Shown here in pieces: positions 50,954 to 60,544 of a stretch of DNA of 64,000 bases; the stretch's first letter is position 1; each line of letters begins with the position of its first letter. The stretch is from NCBI RefSeq assembly GCF_007754155.1, contig NZ_CP037423.1, positions 1,240,001 through 1,304,000 of the forward strand, given 5' to 3'. Source of the DNA: Stieleria neptunia (GTDB lineage Bacteria > Planctomycetota > Planctomycetia > Pirellulales > Pirellulaceae). The position numbers and the translations under genes are program-made. A model generated the notes under the pieces. It was not told where the DNA came from. It searched no databases and was given only the letters and a program-made list of their open reading frames with translations.

Positions 50954-53632
50954 CTACTGCGACAGCCGAATCACTGATGCTCCCTCGTTGCTCTCGCGGC
51001 CATCAGCACGCACCGCAGTGACCTTGATGGTCATCTGCTCGACTTGCTTTAGGTCGGCGGATTCGTAGACGAAATCGGTGACTGTGATGTCTGAAGCGAC
51101 CAGCTCATAGTCCGGTGCGTTGCCGACCGCGCGGTACAGTTTGTATGACGCTGCATTCGTGCTGCCGGTCCAAGAGAGCTGGACTTGATCTGCTGCAGAT
51201 TCCTTGTTGATCTTGAGATTCGTGGGCGCGAGCACCGCAGTGCAGGCCGGGATGTCCGTGACCACATAGGTCTGGCCCTTGGTGGTCTTGATGCGAACTT
51301 GGTCACTGCCCTTGGCAACGAAGTCTACCGTCATTCCTGCCGGGGTCTTGATCACGGCCAGGGCGACGTTGGGGTACCTTAAGTCCAGGTTCCCGCCGGA
51401 TTTTGACAACACTTCCAGCCGACTCGCGTGACCGCCGGTCCACTCCGCCGAGACCTCGAAGTTGCCCCGCGCCAAGAGGCCCCGGTAGCTGCCTTGCGAC
51501 CATACCGCGGGCATTGCCGTCAACGGAGCCACGACATGATCCTGGCTCTGTAGAAGCATCTCAGCCACGCCCGCCGTGGCGCCATAGTTCGCGTCGGCTT
51601 GGAATAGCGGTCCGCCCCGGTGGTCGTTGAATAGGTTGTGCAGGTAGTTTCCGCCCAACAACGCTTCATAGAACGAGTAAGCTTCTTCGCCGTCATGAAC
51701 TCTGGCCCACATCGCGATCCGCTCGGCGCGTGACCATCCAATGTTGCTCTTGTTGGTGCGTTTGGTCAGGCTGACCTTGGCGGCATCAAGCCAGGCCGGC
51801 GTGGTGTCGTTGATCAATTGGCCCGGATACAGCCCGAGCAGCATGGAGGTGTGCCGGTGGGCGGGGTCGCCGATCTCGCCGTAGTATTGCTCCTGACGAA
51901 ATTCCTTGATCTGCCCCGACTTGCCGATCTGGATCGGGTCCAGCAGCGGCAACTGGGTCTTGAGTGTGGACAATCGGCTATCGCTACGCCCCAGAATCTC
52001 GGCCGCCGTCAAGGTGTTGTGGTGGTTTTCGTAGAACATCTGCTGGTCGAAGGTGGTACCAACGGTGTTCCGCAGCTTTTGCTCCGGGGACGAGGAAGGG
52101 TTGGCCAGCAGGACGCCATCCACGTCGGTTACGAATCGGGAGACAAAGTTTGCCTGGTCGTACATGACGGGATACACCTTGTCCGCCAGCAGGGACGGAT
52201 CGCGAGTGTAGTCGTAATAGTCCCAGAACATTTGAGCGATCCAAGAACCTGTGCCGAAGCCTGCAACGATGGACCTGCCAGGCACGTTGTACGGGTTGGT
52301 CCAGAACGGTCCGGCCCAGCCGTTGTCGCCACCTGGGTCGAGCTGCGAGGGATTGAACTCACCGATGTACTGCGTCGCGTGCAAACGCTGCCGCGGCACG
52401 AAGGCGTTGAAGTAGCCGATGTAGGACTCGAACAGCTCCGGCATGTTGGCACTGAAGGCCGGCGCGTAGGCCATCTGCAGGTTCGTGTCGTGCAGGTACT
52501 GGGACGCCCACGGCGGATCGCTATAGACGTTCCAGATGCCCTGCAGGTGAGGCGGAAGCGTGCCTGCCCTGGAGGAACAGATCAGCATGTAACGCCCGAA
52601 TTGGAACGCGAGTTCTTCAAGGTAGCGGCTCGATTTGCCATCGGGGTAGGCATCGACCAGTTCGTCGGTGCAGACTGTCGGTTCCGTGGCACCGAGGTCA
52701 AGGCTCACACGGTCGTAAAGCTCCTTGTAGTCGGCCTGATGGTTCGCCAACAACTGTTCGTACGACTTTGTCGCCGCATCGCCCAAGTACCGAGTCACTT
52801 TGGCGTGGGGGTGGGGGAAACTCGATAGCTTTTCGGCGTTCTCGTTGGTCAGGAACACTTGAGGGTCAAACTGGTAATTGGTTCCGACCGCGAGCAAAAT
52901 CACCGCGCTGTCGGCATCCGAAATGGTGATGGTTCCTTGTGAGTTCTTATTGGCGGCCATCATCGTCCCACCGGCAGGGATGACCTTGAACTGGCCTTCA
53001 TACTTCACGTTAAAGTAGTTCATGACACCGGAGAGCGTGATGGTGTCATCCTTTGCCACAACAGAACCGGACTTGCCGGACCCCAGAAACGGGATGGTGG
53101 GGCGCAGTGTGAACGACAACATGCCCGCCTTCGACGCACTCAAGCGAATCGCCAACACCTTGTCGGGGTAGCTGGTGAAGTACTCTCTCAAGTACTCCAC
53201 GCCGTCCCGCTGATACCTGACATGCGAGACGCCTTCGTTTAGGTTGAGTTCCCGCTCGTAGTTGCTGGTGTCGTTGTGGCCGAAATCCAGGTAGACCTCG
53301 GCAAAATTATTCAGGCCTCCGCGGCGAAGGCCTCGACCTTCCGTCGAGTCGTACAGGCTGTTTTCGGTGATCTGGATTCGTTCGCTGGCCGTGCCACCGA
53401 ACACGTTGGCCCCCATGTAGCCATTGCCCATCGGGATCGAACGGTTGACCCAGCCGGCGTCACTGTCCGGCGCAGGTTCGTCGTACCAGAGCCGCAGGGT
53501 CTTGTCGGCCTCGTCTGCGAGCGAACCAGGGGCAGGCTCCGCAGCGGAAAGCTCCGAAACGAGCATCACTCCCGTCCAGGCCAGCGTGAATACGGCGAAG
53601 ACGGCTGTCATTGACTTGCGTACAAACATCAT
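50954..53632 (-). CDS. Exported GH95 alpha-fucosidase/galactosidase-type protein
   Basis: 892 residues from ATG 53632 (GGAG four bases upstream), signal peptide MTAVFAVFTLAWTGVMLVSE. GH95 segments in order: LWYDEPAPDSDAGWVNRSIP, MGNGYMGANVFGG, LPPHLQGIWN, GPLFQADANYGATAGVAEML and WSQGSYRGLLARGNFEVSAE. The C-terminal about 95 residues (LSWTGSTNAASYKLYRAV) form an Fn3 domain. GH95 enzymes release terminal L-fucose or L-galactose by inversion. Where known members have N-x-N before the substrate pocket this one reads HDTNLQM, so one catalytic Asn may be Asp. Single gene, with no gene in 53633-54117. Confidence 0.85.
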   Translation of the reverse strand: MMFVRKSMTAVFAVFTLAWTGVMLVSELSAAEPAPGSLADEADKTLRLWYDEPAPDSDAGWVNRSIPMGNGYMGANVFGGTASERIQITENSLYDSTEGRGLRRGGLNNFAEVYLDFGHNDTSNYERELNLNEGVSHVRYQRDGVEYLREYFTSYPDKVLAIRLSASKAGMLSFTLRPTIPFLGSGKSGSVVAKDDTITLSGVMNYFNVKYEGQFKVIPAGGTMMAANKNSQGTITISDADSAVILLAVGTNYQFDPQVFLTNENAEKLSSFPHPHAKVTRYLGDAATKSYEQLLANHQADYKELYDRVSLDLGATEPTVCTDELVDAYPDGKSSRYLEELAFQFGRYMLICSSRAGTLPPHLQGIWNVYSDPPWASQYLHDTNLQMAYAPAFSANMPELFESYIGYFNAFVPRQRLHATQYIGEFNPSQLDPGGDNGWAGPFWTNPYNVPGRSIVAGFGTGSWIAQMFWDYYDYTRDPSLLADKVYPVMYDQANFVSRFVTDVDGVLLANPSSSPEQKLRNTVGTTFDQQMFYENHHNTLTAAEILGRSDSRLSTLKTQLPLLDPIQIGKSGQIKEFRQEQYYGEIGDPAHRHTSMLLGLYPGQLINDTTPAWLDAAKVSLTKRTNKSNIGWSRAERIAMWARVHDGEEAYSFYEALLGGNYLHNLFNDHRGGPLFQADANYGATAGVAEMLLQSQDHVVAPLTAMPAVWSQGSYRGLLARGNFEVSAEWTGGHASRLEVLSKSGGNLDLRYPNVALAVIKTPAGMTVDFVAKGSDQVRIKTTKGQTYVVTDIPACTAVLAPTNLKINKESAADQVQLSWTGSTNAASYKLYRAVGNAPDYELVASDITVTDFVYESADLKQVEQMTIKVTAVRADGRESNEGASVIRLSQ

Positions 53633-54117
53633 TTCTCCAGAAAACTCACTCTGATTCGGTGTCCAAAGTGTAATGCTAATCACGTCCTGGATCATCGTGC
53701 AGAATTGAAACCCGGCCCTACGTGCTGAATGCTTGGTTTTTCGCTGGCTCCGCGTTCTCGCGTTATCATAGAGGAGCCCTTCTTCCAAAACTCGGTGATT
53801 GAATGGTCCCAACCGGCTGACGCGGGGCAACTTGAGATTTTCAGAGACACATTGGACCACGTCAACTTGGGAGAGATGCAACCCAAGGATGAACCGCAGC
53901 CAGACGCCCAAGTCAAAAGGACCGCGGCTGCCCAAACTGCAGATTTGGTACCTGGCACCTTGAATTCCTCCTTCGATGCACACTTCCTGTACATCGAGAC
54001 GGATCTATCACGATCTGTGCGTCGAAAAATCTAAGCCAACTCGCCTCGGTCGATGCAACCGACTGCGCGAAGAAATCGCGTTTTCTCTGTTCGGTGCGAT
54101 CGCACTCTTTCATTCTG

Positions 54118-54194
54118 GCTCCCTTCTCCCCCGCGGCGAGAGCGAGTGGTGCTCGCTCTTGCCGCGGGGGAGAAGGGCTGGGGATGAGGGGGCA
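54118..54194. repeat. Palindromic border of the DUF559 unit, left
   Basis: Hairpin GGCTCCCTTCTCCCCC, inner stem AGAGCGAG/CTCGCTCT, then GGGGGAGAAGGGCTGGGGAT as an asymmetric tail pointing to the gene. Confidence 0.8.
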
Positions 54195-54199
54195 ATGTG

Positions 54200-54568
54200 C
54201 TACAGAAGTGCATCAATTGCATGTTCGATCTGGTGCCGCACCGCAACTGGATTTTGCAAGGCCTCGTAACCCGGGATCCGCACGACTTGGTACCCTCGCT
54301 CGGCCAAATACTGGGCGCGGCGCTGATCATACTGACGGCCCTCATCCGTCTGATGTTGCTTACCATCGACCTCAATGATCAACTTCAAGTCCACACAACA
54401 GAAATCAACGGTGTACGGTGCAATCGGGTATTCGCGCCGAAACTTCTGATTTCGACAACGGCGATTGCGCAACATCTGCCAGACATCTCGGGCGAACTCA
54501 TTTGCGCCGGCACGTTGATCGCGGGCGAATGAAATCGCCTCTGGATCCCGTCGAGGTCGTCTGTTCAT
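54200..54568 (-). CDS. DUF559 protein (Vsr-like endonuclease fold)
   Basis: 122 residues from ATG 54568. Core FRREYPIAPYTVDFCCVDLK and LIIEVDGKQHQTDEGRQYDQ contain the D and E-x-D-G-x-x-H residues of restriction-endonuclease/Vsr-like folds. RAQYLAERGYQVVRIPGYEA follows. DUF559 proteins are probable DNA endonucleases of unknown role. The gene fills exactly the space between two inverted palindromic repeats, which suggests that gene and repeats move together. Confidence 0.8.
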   Translation of the reverse strand: MNRRPRRDPEAISFARDQRAGANEFARDVWQMLRNRRCRNQKFRREYPIAPYTVDFCCVDLKLIIEVDGKQHQTDEGRQYDQRRAQYLAERGYQVVRIPGYEALQNPVAVRHQIEHAIDALL

Positions 54569-54600
54569 GATGCCCCTGAGATTTGTTGGTGCCGTCTGCG

Positions 54601-54680
54601 TGCCCCCTCATCCCCAGCCCTTCTCCCCCTGCGATGAAAGCGAGCACGACTCGCTTTCATCGCAGGGGGAGAAGGGAGCC
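54601..54680. repeat. Palindromic border of the DUF559 unit, right
   Basis: Begins TGCCCCCTCATCCCCAGCCC, the exact reverse complement of the left border tail. Its own inner stem is GATGAAAGCGAG/CTCGCTTTCATC. Ends GGGAGCC, matching the start of the left copy in inverse. Confidence 0.8.
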
Positions 54681-54859
54681 AGTATAAAGTAGGCAGGCCA
54701 TAGAATGGAGACCGCAATTTCGTACTCCATCAGATCCCGAAGCCAGTTCCGAACGTTCGTTCGCCGCATCGGTTGGACCAACCTCAGCATTTTGGGTGAT
54801 CCCCGAACTGCAGGAAGTGCTGGACACCGATGCGAGTTTCGGGCACTCCGCCACTCTAC

Positions 54860-54945
54860 TCCGGCGGCCGACGCCGGAGTGGAGTAGGGCCGATTCCGAC
54901 CGGCCGGAATTCAGTGTGATCGGCCGGTGGAACTGACCCCTACCA
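54860..54945. repeat. Short palindromic intergenic repeats
   Basis: The hairpin ACTCCGGCG/CGCCGGAGT (54863-54885 region) is followed by GTAGGGCCGATTCCGACCGG and its partner GTGTGATCGGCCGG, a motif also found at 37099-37145 in altered form. Bases 54681-55184 hold no gene that I can support apart from the monooxygenase relic. Confidence 0.45.
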
Positions 54946-55062
54946 CCTCAACAGCAGTTTCTGTTTCAAATCAATTCGGATTCGCCGAATCGAAAGTGAG
55001 TAGACCGTTAGGAGCGAGTACCTGTTCCTCCGACTCGGGCCTGTGCAGCGTCTCGAGACGCA

Positions 55063-55140
55063 CGCGTACGTCACTTCCTCAAGCGACTTGATCTCCGCAA
55101 TCACTTCTTCCGCTAATGAAAAAACTCAACCACTTGCCGT
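55063..55140 (-). pseudogene. Relic of an FAD monooxygenase gene
   Basis: 78 bp matching 37734-37812 of the interrupted monooxygenase with three substitutions and one deleted base. The match begins and ends abruptly. Confidence 0.7.
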
Positions 55141-55184
55141 GGACGTCGTTGGCGTCTGTGCCATCGGACCAGTCATGACCGTGT

Positions 55185-56393
55185 CTATGGAGACATCACA
55201 AATTCCGAAGTCGTCGTCATTTTCCGCTCGTCTGTGGCGGAAAAAAAGAAAGCAACGGCGTTCTCCGGAACGGATGCATTAATCGTTGTCCCGAGAATCG
55301 TCGCGGGCATCTTGCGCCATTTGCGTTCTGGCCAGACGCTCGTCGAGTCCATTGTGTACAAGAGTTCGGCGCTGGTGATTTTTGTGGAAGCTGTGCAGGT
55401 CACGGAAGCCTGGTCGCCATCAACCTTGGGTTTGTCGAACTGCACCAACGGCGTGCCTTCATTGACAACGCTATCGGCAAAGGTGTAGATCTCCTCTGGA
55501 CTCCAGCCAGAACCGTGACCGTGGCTCATTTCCAATTGGTACCGCAACGTCGATGGCCCCTGCACCGCCTGGGACGACTGCTGCGTGATCGGCATGGTGA
55601 AGTGATTGTCGTTGGTGCCGTTGACCCATAGCGTTGGGATCGTGACGTTCTTGAAGTAGGCCGAGCCATCGAAGTTCGTCATCACGACGTCGGTCTGCCG
55701 GCCGGGTTTGATCGCTTCGCCCTGATGGCCGTCCGAATCGGGCAAAAATCCGCAGCCATAGACCGGAACGGCAAACTTAAATCGGTTGTCGACACCCATC
55801 ACGGTGCTCGTGAGGGTTCCGCCCCAACTGATGCCGGTAACGCCAATCTTCTCTGCGTTGACCTCCGGAAATGACCGTATGAGCGAGTGGACAATCACGA
55901 CCTGCGCGACTGCGTGATAGTACCACTGCTGCTCAATCGGCTTGGCATGGTCACCAAACACGCCTACCCGACTCGGCCCGGGATTGTCCGTTGAAAGACG
56001 CGGCCTTCTGCTGCCCTTCGTCTGACTCACCGGGAAATGCCCTTCCAGGTCCATACTAATCGCCGCATACCCATGCTCGTTCCACCGTTTTACCCAGTCA
56101 TCAAACGCCGTACCGCCGCCACCGTGGATGCACACAACCGCTGGCCAGCCACCTTCGGGAGCGGTTCCCTCGGGTGCACTGTAGTAAGCGAAGGCCTGAA
56201 CTGGATTGCCATCATAGGGGATGGACGAATACAGAATCCCCGTCATGCCCTCCTTGGCGGCCTTGTCCGTTTCCTCCCATTTCGGCACCCTAGACAACTC
56301 ATCCAAATCCCACGGCCCGACCTGCATCGCATTGGCGGTCACGCAAAACGCAGCCAATGTCAACAAGGTAACCATCCCAAACTTAATCGGCAT
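55185..56393 (-). CDS. Exported alpha/beta-hydrolase (acetylxylan-esterase type)
   Basis: 402 residues from ATG 56393, signal peptide MVTLLTLAAFCVTANA. An upstream ATG at 56498 lacks this layout. VVCIHGGGGTAFDDW oxyanion region, GISWGGTLTS nucleophile elbow, Asp in NGTNDNHFTMP and His in EMSHGHGSGWSPEE complete the triad. A C-terminal beta domain of about 90 residues follows. It resembles acetylxylan esterases/prolyl-oligopeptidase-like hydrolases. Downstream of a beta-helix gene (105 bp) in the second carbohydrate block. Confidence 0.8.
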   Translation of the reverse strand: MPIKFGMVTLLTLAAFCVTANAMQVGPWDLDELSRVPKWEETDKAAKEGMTGILYSSIPYDGNPVQAFAYYSAPEGTAPEGGWPAVVCIHGGGGTAFDDWVKRWNEHGYAAISMDLEGHFPVSQTKGSRRPRLSTDNPGPSRVGVFGDHAKPIEQQWYYHAVAQVVIVHSLIRSFPEVNAEKIGVTGISWGGTLTSTVMGVDNRFKFAVPVYGCGFLPDSDGHQGEAIKPGRQTDVVMTNFDGSAYFKNVTIPTLWVNGTNDNHFTMPITQQSSQAVQGPSTLRYQLEMSHGHGSGWSPEEIYTFADSVVNEGTPLVQFDKPKVDGDQASVTCTASTKITSAELLYTMDSTSVWPERKWRKMPATILGTTINASVPENAVAFFFSATDERKMTTTSEFVMSP

Positions 56394-56498
56394 CACACAT
56401 CTCCGTTGCTGCAGGTTTCCAGTTGCGTCTGCGTTTTCCTGTGCCCTGGCGATCGCAGCCAGCGAGAGCAGGCAAGGACAATAACTACAGATTTCCAT

Positions 56499-58796
56499 TT
56501 AGTCACTCGAGTTTTTCCTTTCATTTGTTGTGGCTGAGGCACGATCGCTCACACGCCCCATCTTTGAAACGTTCAATGGTTCAATCCCCAACGCCAAGGC
56601 GGGACTGCCGGGTTGAAAACTGAAATCGCCGCCCGCGGGGTCCACAAACTGGGGATCGCCAAAACGACTGGCCTGCTCATTGTCGACCGCCCGCATCTTG
56701 GCCAGATGGTTGTCCACCCAGCTTGGATTCGTCGGATGGTAGTAGAGATTGGAATCCATCTCCGTTGATTCAAGCTTCGGTCCGCCGGTGGTTTGGCCCC
56801 CACGCAACCTTTCGGATTGGGGCAGGCCACCATCGGGATGAGAGATGATGATGTTTCGCTGGACTTTCGACCCGGTTACCGGAACCCATTCAAAGCTGAT
56901 GTAACCGTTTCGTGGCGAGTTCTGTTGATCAACAATGAAATTGTTGATGATGTCGTTGACACCCTTGGATGCGATTGCCGCCGCATGGCCGCCGTTGCGA
57001 TAGAGAACATTTCCGTAGATCAGCGTCTCATGCTGGTCATCATCGCAACGGATGGCCGCCGGCAGCGAATGCGACTGATTATCGTGCAGGTAGTTGTAGC
57101 GAATGATGTTGCCCGTTCCGGTCCCAGACACGTAAACGCCGTTCCCATCAGAAAGCAGTTGAACGGAATGCGTAATCTCGTTGTATTCAAACAGGTTGTG
57201 ACGGGAATGGAGTTGTTTTTCGCGAAGTTTCCAACCTTCATAGTCCCGTCCCCGATTGCCTCCTCGCCTTCTTTCTCCAATCTCTTGGCCCGTTCCTTGA
57301 GGTCTGGTTTTGTTGCCGGCGGAGCGGGTGCTGATGACCACCGCGCAATAGCCACTGTAGGCAAATTCGTTGTGCGCGATCCGGTTGTGCCCACTTTGCC
57401 AGGCCCAAAAGCCTGGGGATTGCCACGTGATTTCACTGAAGTGATGGAGGTAGTTGTTGATAATCTCATTGTGGTGATTGACGTCTTTGGCCCCAACTCC
57501 GTATCCGACCAGCAGAATCCCCGCCTCACCCAGGTGAGCGAATTCAGAGTCGGTGATGCGATTGCGCTGGGCGTGAAGGTCCAGACGTATTCCTGAGCCT
57601 CCGGAATTTACAAATCGACATTCTGACACTTCGCAATCCTCGGCCCCACGGAAGCGAAGCAGTGCAGTGGGCTTGTCGAACATGTCCCAGGAGTGCTGCA
57701 ATCCCCAGCCCGAAACGTCTTCATTGCTTGTCCACGCCCAACGATCGGCATGCGTGAAGGTAAGTCCTGAAAATGCGATTCCGTGGACCGGAGTATCTGC
57801 CGCGCCTTCCAGGTCAATTTTCCCTTCGACACGAATCAGTTCGCTGGTTGCGGGCGCAAGGATTCCTTGCGGAGCCCCATCCGCTGCTGGATTGGCCGGC
57901 CACAAATAAATCTTGCGAGTTTTCGTGTTGACGACCCATTCCCCGGGTTCATCAAGTTCTTCGAGGACATTTTCAACCCATACCGAAGCCGCTTCGTCCC
58001 CCATCAGTCCCAAGAGATAGGGAGGTAGTGATCCGATTCGCCCTGCAGCCGCCACTCGAGTTTGTGCGATACCAGTCGCTTCATCGACCGATTCGAGCGG
58101 AAGCATATTGATCTCGTAGGCGACACCTGGCCGCACTTGGATTTCTACGTCTTCAAGGTTGTCCCAGTTCTTCAAAGCACCTTCAGGAAAATGCAACGTG
58201 CGGTTGTTTCCATTTTCGGTCGGCAGAAATCCGTCACCCCTGGCACGATTCAATCGCCCTTGCGAATCATAGAGGGTGTAAAATCTTTCCAATCCGGCCG
58301 GCATGTCTGCGACCCACACGTGACCAACCGCTTTGGCTGGCAAATCAGCGGGCGGCGATCCCAATCGTTTCCAACCGGAAACCGGCACTCCTGCACTGAC
58401 AACCGGACGTTCGTCTTGATAGGCAGCAAAGGTCAAGAAGGCGGGGTCTGTTTTATCACCGGCGCCATACTGCGGAAGCATCACGTCAGCGGCCGTCGTA
58501 GGAGAACCGTCTGCGAGGCCCAAGACCAAAGTTTCGTCTAATTGGTGACGTCCCTCGCGAAGGTAAATCACGGCGGGTTCCGTATTGCCAGCACCCCGCA
58601 AGGCTCTAACCGCCTGCACCGCATCGGAAAGTGATCCGTACGGTTTCGCCAAGCTGCCATCCGCATCGGCTCCTCCATCAACGGACACGTAGAGATCCAG
58701 CGCAAGGCTTGTCTTGGGAACAACAACGACAAGTAGAATCGGAAGCCACATGAAGACCCTCCGCGCCGACGGAATGCACGAACGTTTTGTTCTCAT
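56499..58796 (-). CDS. Secreted right-handed beta-helix protein
   Basis: 765 residues, signal peptide VFMWLPILLVVVVPKTSLA. The N-terminal cap LDLYVSVDGGADADGSLAKP and helix coils (CEVSECRFVNSGGSGIRLDL, HNEIINNYLHHFSEITWQSP) parallel the protein at 23518: the same [14 protein letters not shown] and TRKIYLWP segments recur. Paralogue in the second polysaccharide block. A Lys/Arg-rich insertion (RPQGTGQEIGERRRGGNRGR) around residue 510 is absent from the paralogue. Catalysis not assignable. Confidence 0.8.
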   Translation of the reverse strand: MRTKRSCIPSARRVFMWLPILLVVVVPKTSLALDLYVSVDGGADADGSLAKPYGSLSDAVQAVRALRGAGNTEPAVIYLREGRHQLDETLVLGLADGSPTTAADVMLPQYGAGDKTDPAFLTFAAYQDERPVVSAGVPVSGWKRLGSPPADLPAKAVGHVWVADMPAGLERFYTLYDSQGRLNRARGDGFLPTENGNNRTLHFPEGALKNWDNLEDVEIQVRPGVAYEINMLPLESVDEATGIAQTRVAAAGRIGSLPPYLLGLMGDEAASVWVENVLEELDEPGEWVVNTKTRKIYLWPANPAADGAPQGILAPATSELIRVEGKIDLEGAADTPVHGIAFSGLTFTHADRWAWTSNEDVSGWGLQHSWDMFDKPTALLRFRGAEDCEVSECRFVNSGGSGIRLDLHAQRNRITDSEFAHLGEAGILLVGYGVGAKDVNHHNEIINNYLHHFSEITWQSPGFWAWQSGHNRIAHNEFAYSGYCAVVISTRSAGNKTRPQGTGQEIGERRRGGNRGRDYEGWKLREKQLHSRHNLFEYNEITHSVQLLSDGNGVYVSGTGTGNIIRYNYLHDNQSHSLPAAIRCDDDQHETLIYGNVLYRNGGHAAAIASKGVNDIINNFIVDQQNSPRNGYISFEWVPVTGSKVQRNIIISHPDGGLPQSERLRGGQTTGGPKLESTEMDSNLYYHPTNPSWVDNHLAKMRAVDNEQASRFGDPQFVDPAGGDFSFQPGSPALALGIEPLNVSKMGRVSDRASATTNERKNSSD

Positions 58797-58851
58797 GTGA
58801 TTGATCCTGTTCCAAAGTATCGAGCTGAAAATAAGTGTCGGATCAATTGGA

Positions 58852-58908
58852 GTGGGATAGGCTTCCAGCCTGTCATTGCGGCATCGACAGGCTGGAAGCC
58901 TATCCCAC
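58852..58908. repeat. REP-like hairpin
   Basis: GTGGGATAGGCTTCCAGCCT..GTC and its perfect reverse complement around an 11-base loop, between the beta-helix and GH28 genes. Same inner hairpin as 14180-14236. A half-copy stands at 60503-60521. Confidence 0.8.
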
Positions 58909-58931
58909 CAATCTTCCGCTCAGCGCCGCGA

Positions 58932-60410
58932 TTACAGATCCACGAAACCTTCCACATCATCCAGCACCACCTTTTGACGTTCATCCGCGTCGCGAAGCGT
59001 CAATTCGACGTTCTTGAACTCGATGTTTTTGGCATGACGAATGTACGCACCCCAAGCCGGCAGCACGCCAAAGAAAAACTGCTCCGGATAGCGATCAATG
59101 TCTTCAGCAACGGTTCGTCGTGCATCTTCTTCGGTGCCCTTACCCGGGAAGGAGATCTTGATGTTCTCTAAGACGACGTTTTCGACGAAGTGACCGGGGA
59201 TGCCCGTGATCATGATCGGCCCGGCTTTCGACTTCTCGTTGTCCGTCACGCCGGGGGTAGGATCTACTTTTAGATTCTTGTACACCGCTTCGGCAGCTTT
59301 CGCTCGATCTTCGATGGTGACCTCGGCGACCACATCGCTGATTCGGATGTTTTTCAACGTGCCGACGGGCGGGCTTTCTCGTCCATCGCCAAAGGTACTG
59401 CCGCGGTTGCCCAACCGTATGAATATCGGGCATCCCACATCTTTCATTTTCACTCGGGAGATATCGACATTCTCCAGGCGTCCGCCGTCCACCGACTGCA
59501 ACTTGATCGCGCCCATCGGGCAGTCGTGAAAATAGCAGTTGGTCACCGTCACATCGATGAACCCGCCGCGGGATGAAGTGCCGAACTTTAGCGCAGCCGT
59601 ATTGCTGTCCATTTTACACCCGCGGACCACAATGTTTCGGCAAGGGTTCTTTGAACTCTTCAAGCAGATCGCGTCGTCTCCGGTGCTGAGATCACAGTTC
59701 TCGATCAGCACATTCTCGCAACCATCGAGGTCCAGGCCATCATTGTTGTAGTTGTTGTTGCGGAATCGCAAGGTCACGGCACTAAAGTGAATGTTTTTGC
59801 AGTCGATTAGGTGCAGCCCCCAGAAAGCCGGACGCTTATAGGTGACGCCAGAAAAGGTGAGGTCCTGACAACTCTCCATGCGCATCAGACGCGGGCGGAT
59901 GCCGGTGTTTCTACCACCCTTTCTGTTCCGGGGGAAATTTTCGTGTGTGCCCCTGCCATCGATCACGCCGAGTCCTTCGATGGTGATGTTTTTTGCGTTT
60001 TCGGCGTAGATCAGGCAATGGGCGGCGCCCTCTCGGGGGCGGCTGAGGTTTTCAGTGGGGTAGTCTGCCACATCGGTGCTTCCGAGCAAGCTGGCCCCGT
60101 GATCGAGCGAGAGGGTGACATTGCTTTTCAAAATGATCGTGCCGATTTGAAAATCGCCGGCGGGGACGCGCACGATCCCTCCCCCCGCATCATGACAGGC
60201 ATCGATCGAGTCTTGGACCGCTTGCGTGTCCATCGCAACACCGTCGCCGATCGCGCCGAAGTTCTTGATGTTGAACACCTTGGTGACGGACGTCTTGTCG
60301 CTATCTGCAACCGCGTCTTGGGGATCGCGTAGATGAGTCAACACGACTCCGAGCAGGACGACGGTTGTGACGAGTGTGAGGGGCGATTGCCGATTCATCT
60401 GCGATTTCAT
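58932..60410 (-). CDS. Exported GH28 polygalacturonase-type hydrolase
   Basis: 492 residues from ATG 60410 (AGAAGAAA just upstream; ATG 60443 also possible), signal region LTLVTTVVLLGVVLTHL. The beta-helix start NIKNFGAIGDGVAMDTQAVQ, NNDGLDLDGC and STGDDAICLKSS give the three catalytic Asp of GH28. The usual His of the third motif is replaced (KFGTSSRGG), as in rhamnogalacturonan-type members, and GAIKLQS replaces RIK. Acts on uronic-acid-containing or related polysaccharide outside the cytoplasm. Follows a DUF1552 gene. Confidence 0.82.
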   Translation of the reverse strand: MKSQMNRQSPLTLVTTVVLLGVVLTHLRDPQDAVADSDKTSVTKVFNIKNFGAIGDGVAMDTQAVQDSIDACHDAGGGIVRVPAGDFQIGTIILKSNVTLSLDHGASLLGSTDVADYPTENLSRPREGAAHCLIYAENAKNITIEGLGVIDGRGTHENFPRNRKGGRNTGIRPRLMRMESCQDLTFSGVTYKRPAFWGLHLIDCKNIHFSAVTLRFRNNNYNNDGLDLDGCENVLIENCDLSTGDDAICLKSSKNPCRNIVVRGCKMDSNTAALKFGTSSRGGFIDVTVTNCYFHDCPMGAIKLQSVDGGRLENVDISRVKMKDVGCPIFIRLGNRGSTFGDGRESPPVGTLKNIRISDVVAEVTIEDRAKAAEAVYKNLKVDPTPGVTDNEKSKAGPIMITGIPGHFVENVVLENIKISFPGKGTEEDARRTVAEDIDRYPEQFFFGVLPAWGAYIRHAKNIEFKNVELTLRDADERQKVVLDDVEGFVDL

Positions 60411-60544
60411 TTTCTTCTGTTGTGATTTCTTTGGGTGCTGCATGTCGTGGGGGCGGAGTGTAAATGCCTTGCCTGTGTTTCGGTGGTGTCGAAATGACGA
60501 GCCTGGAAGCCTATCCCACTTTTTCTCGCCCGATTCTTGTCGGT

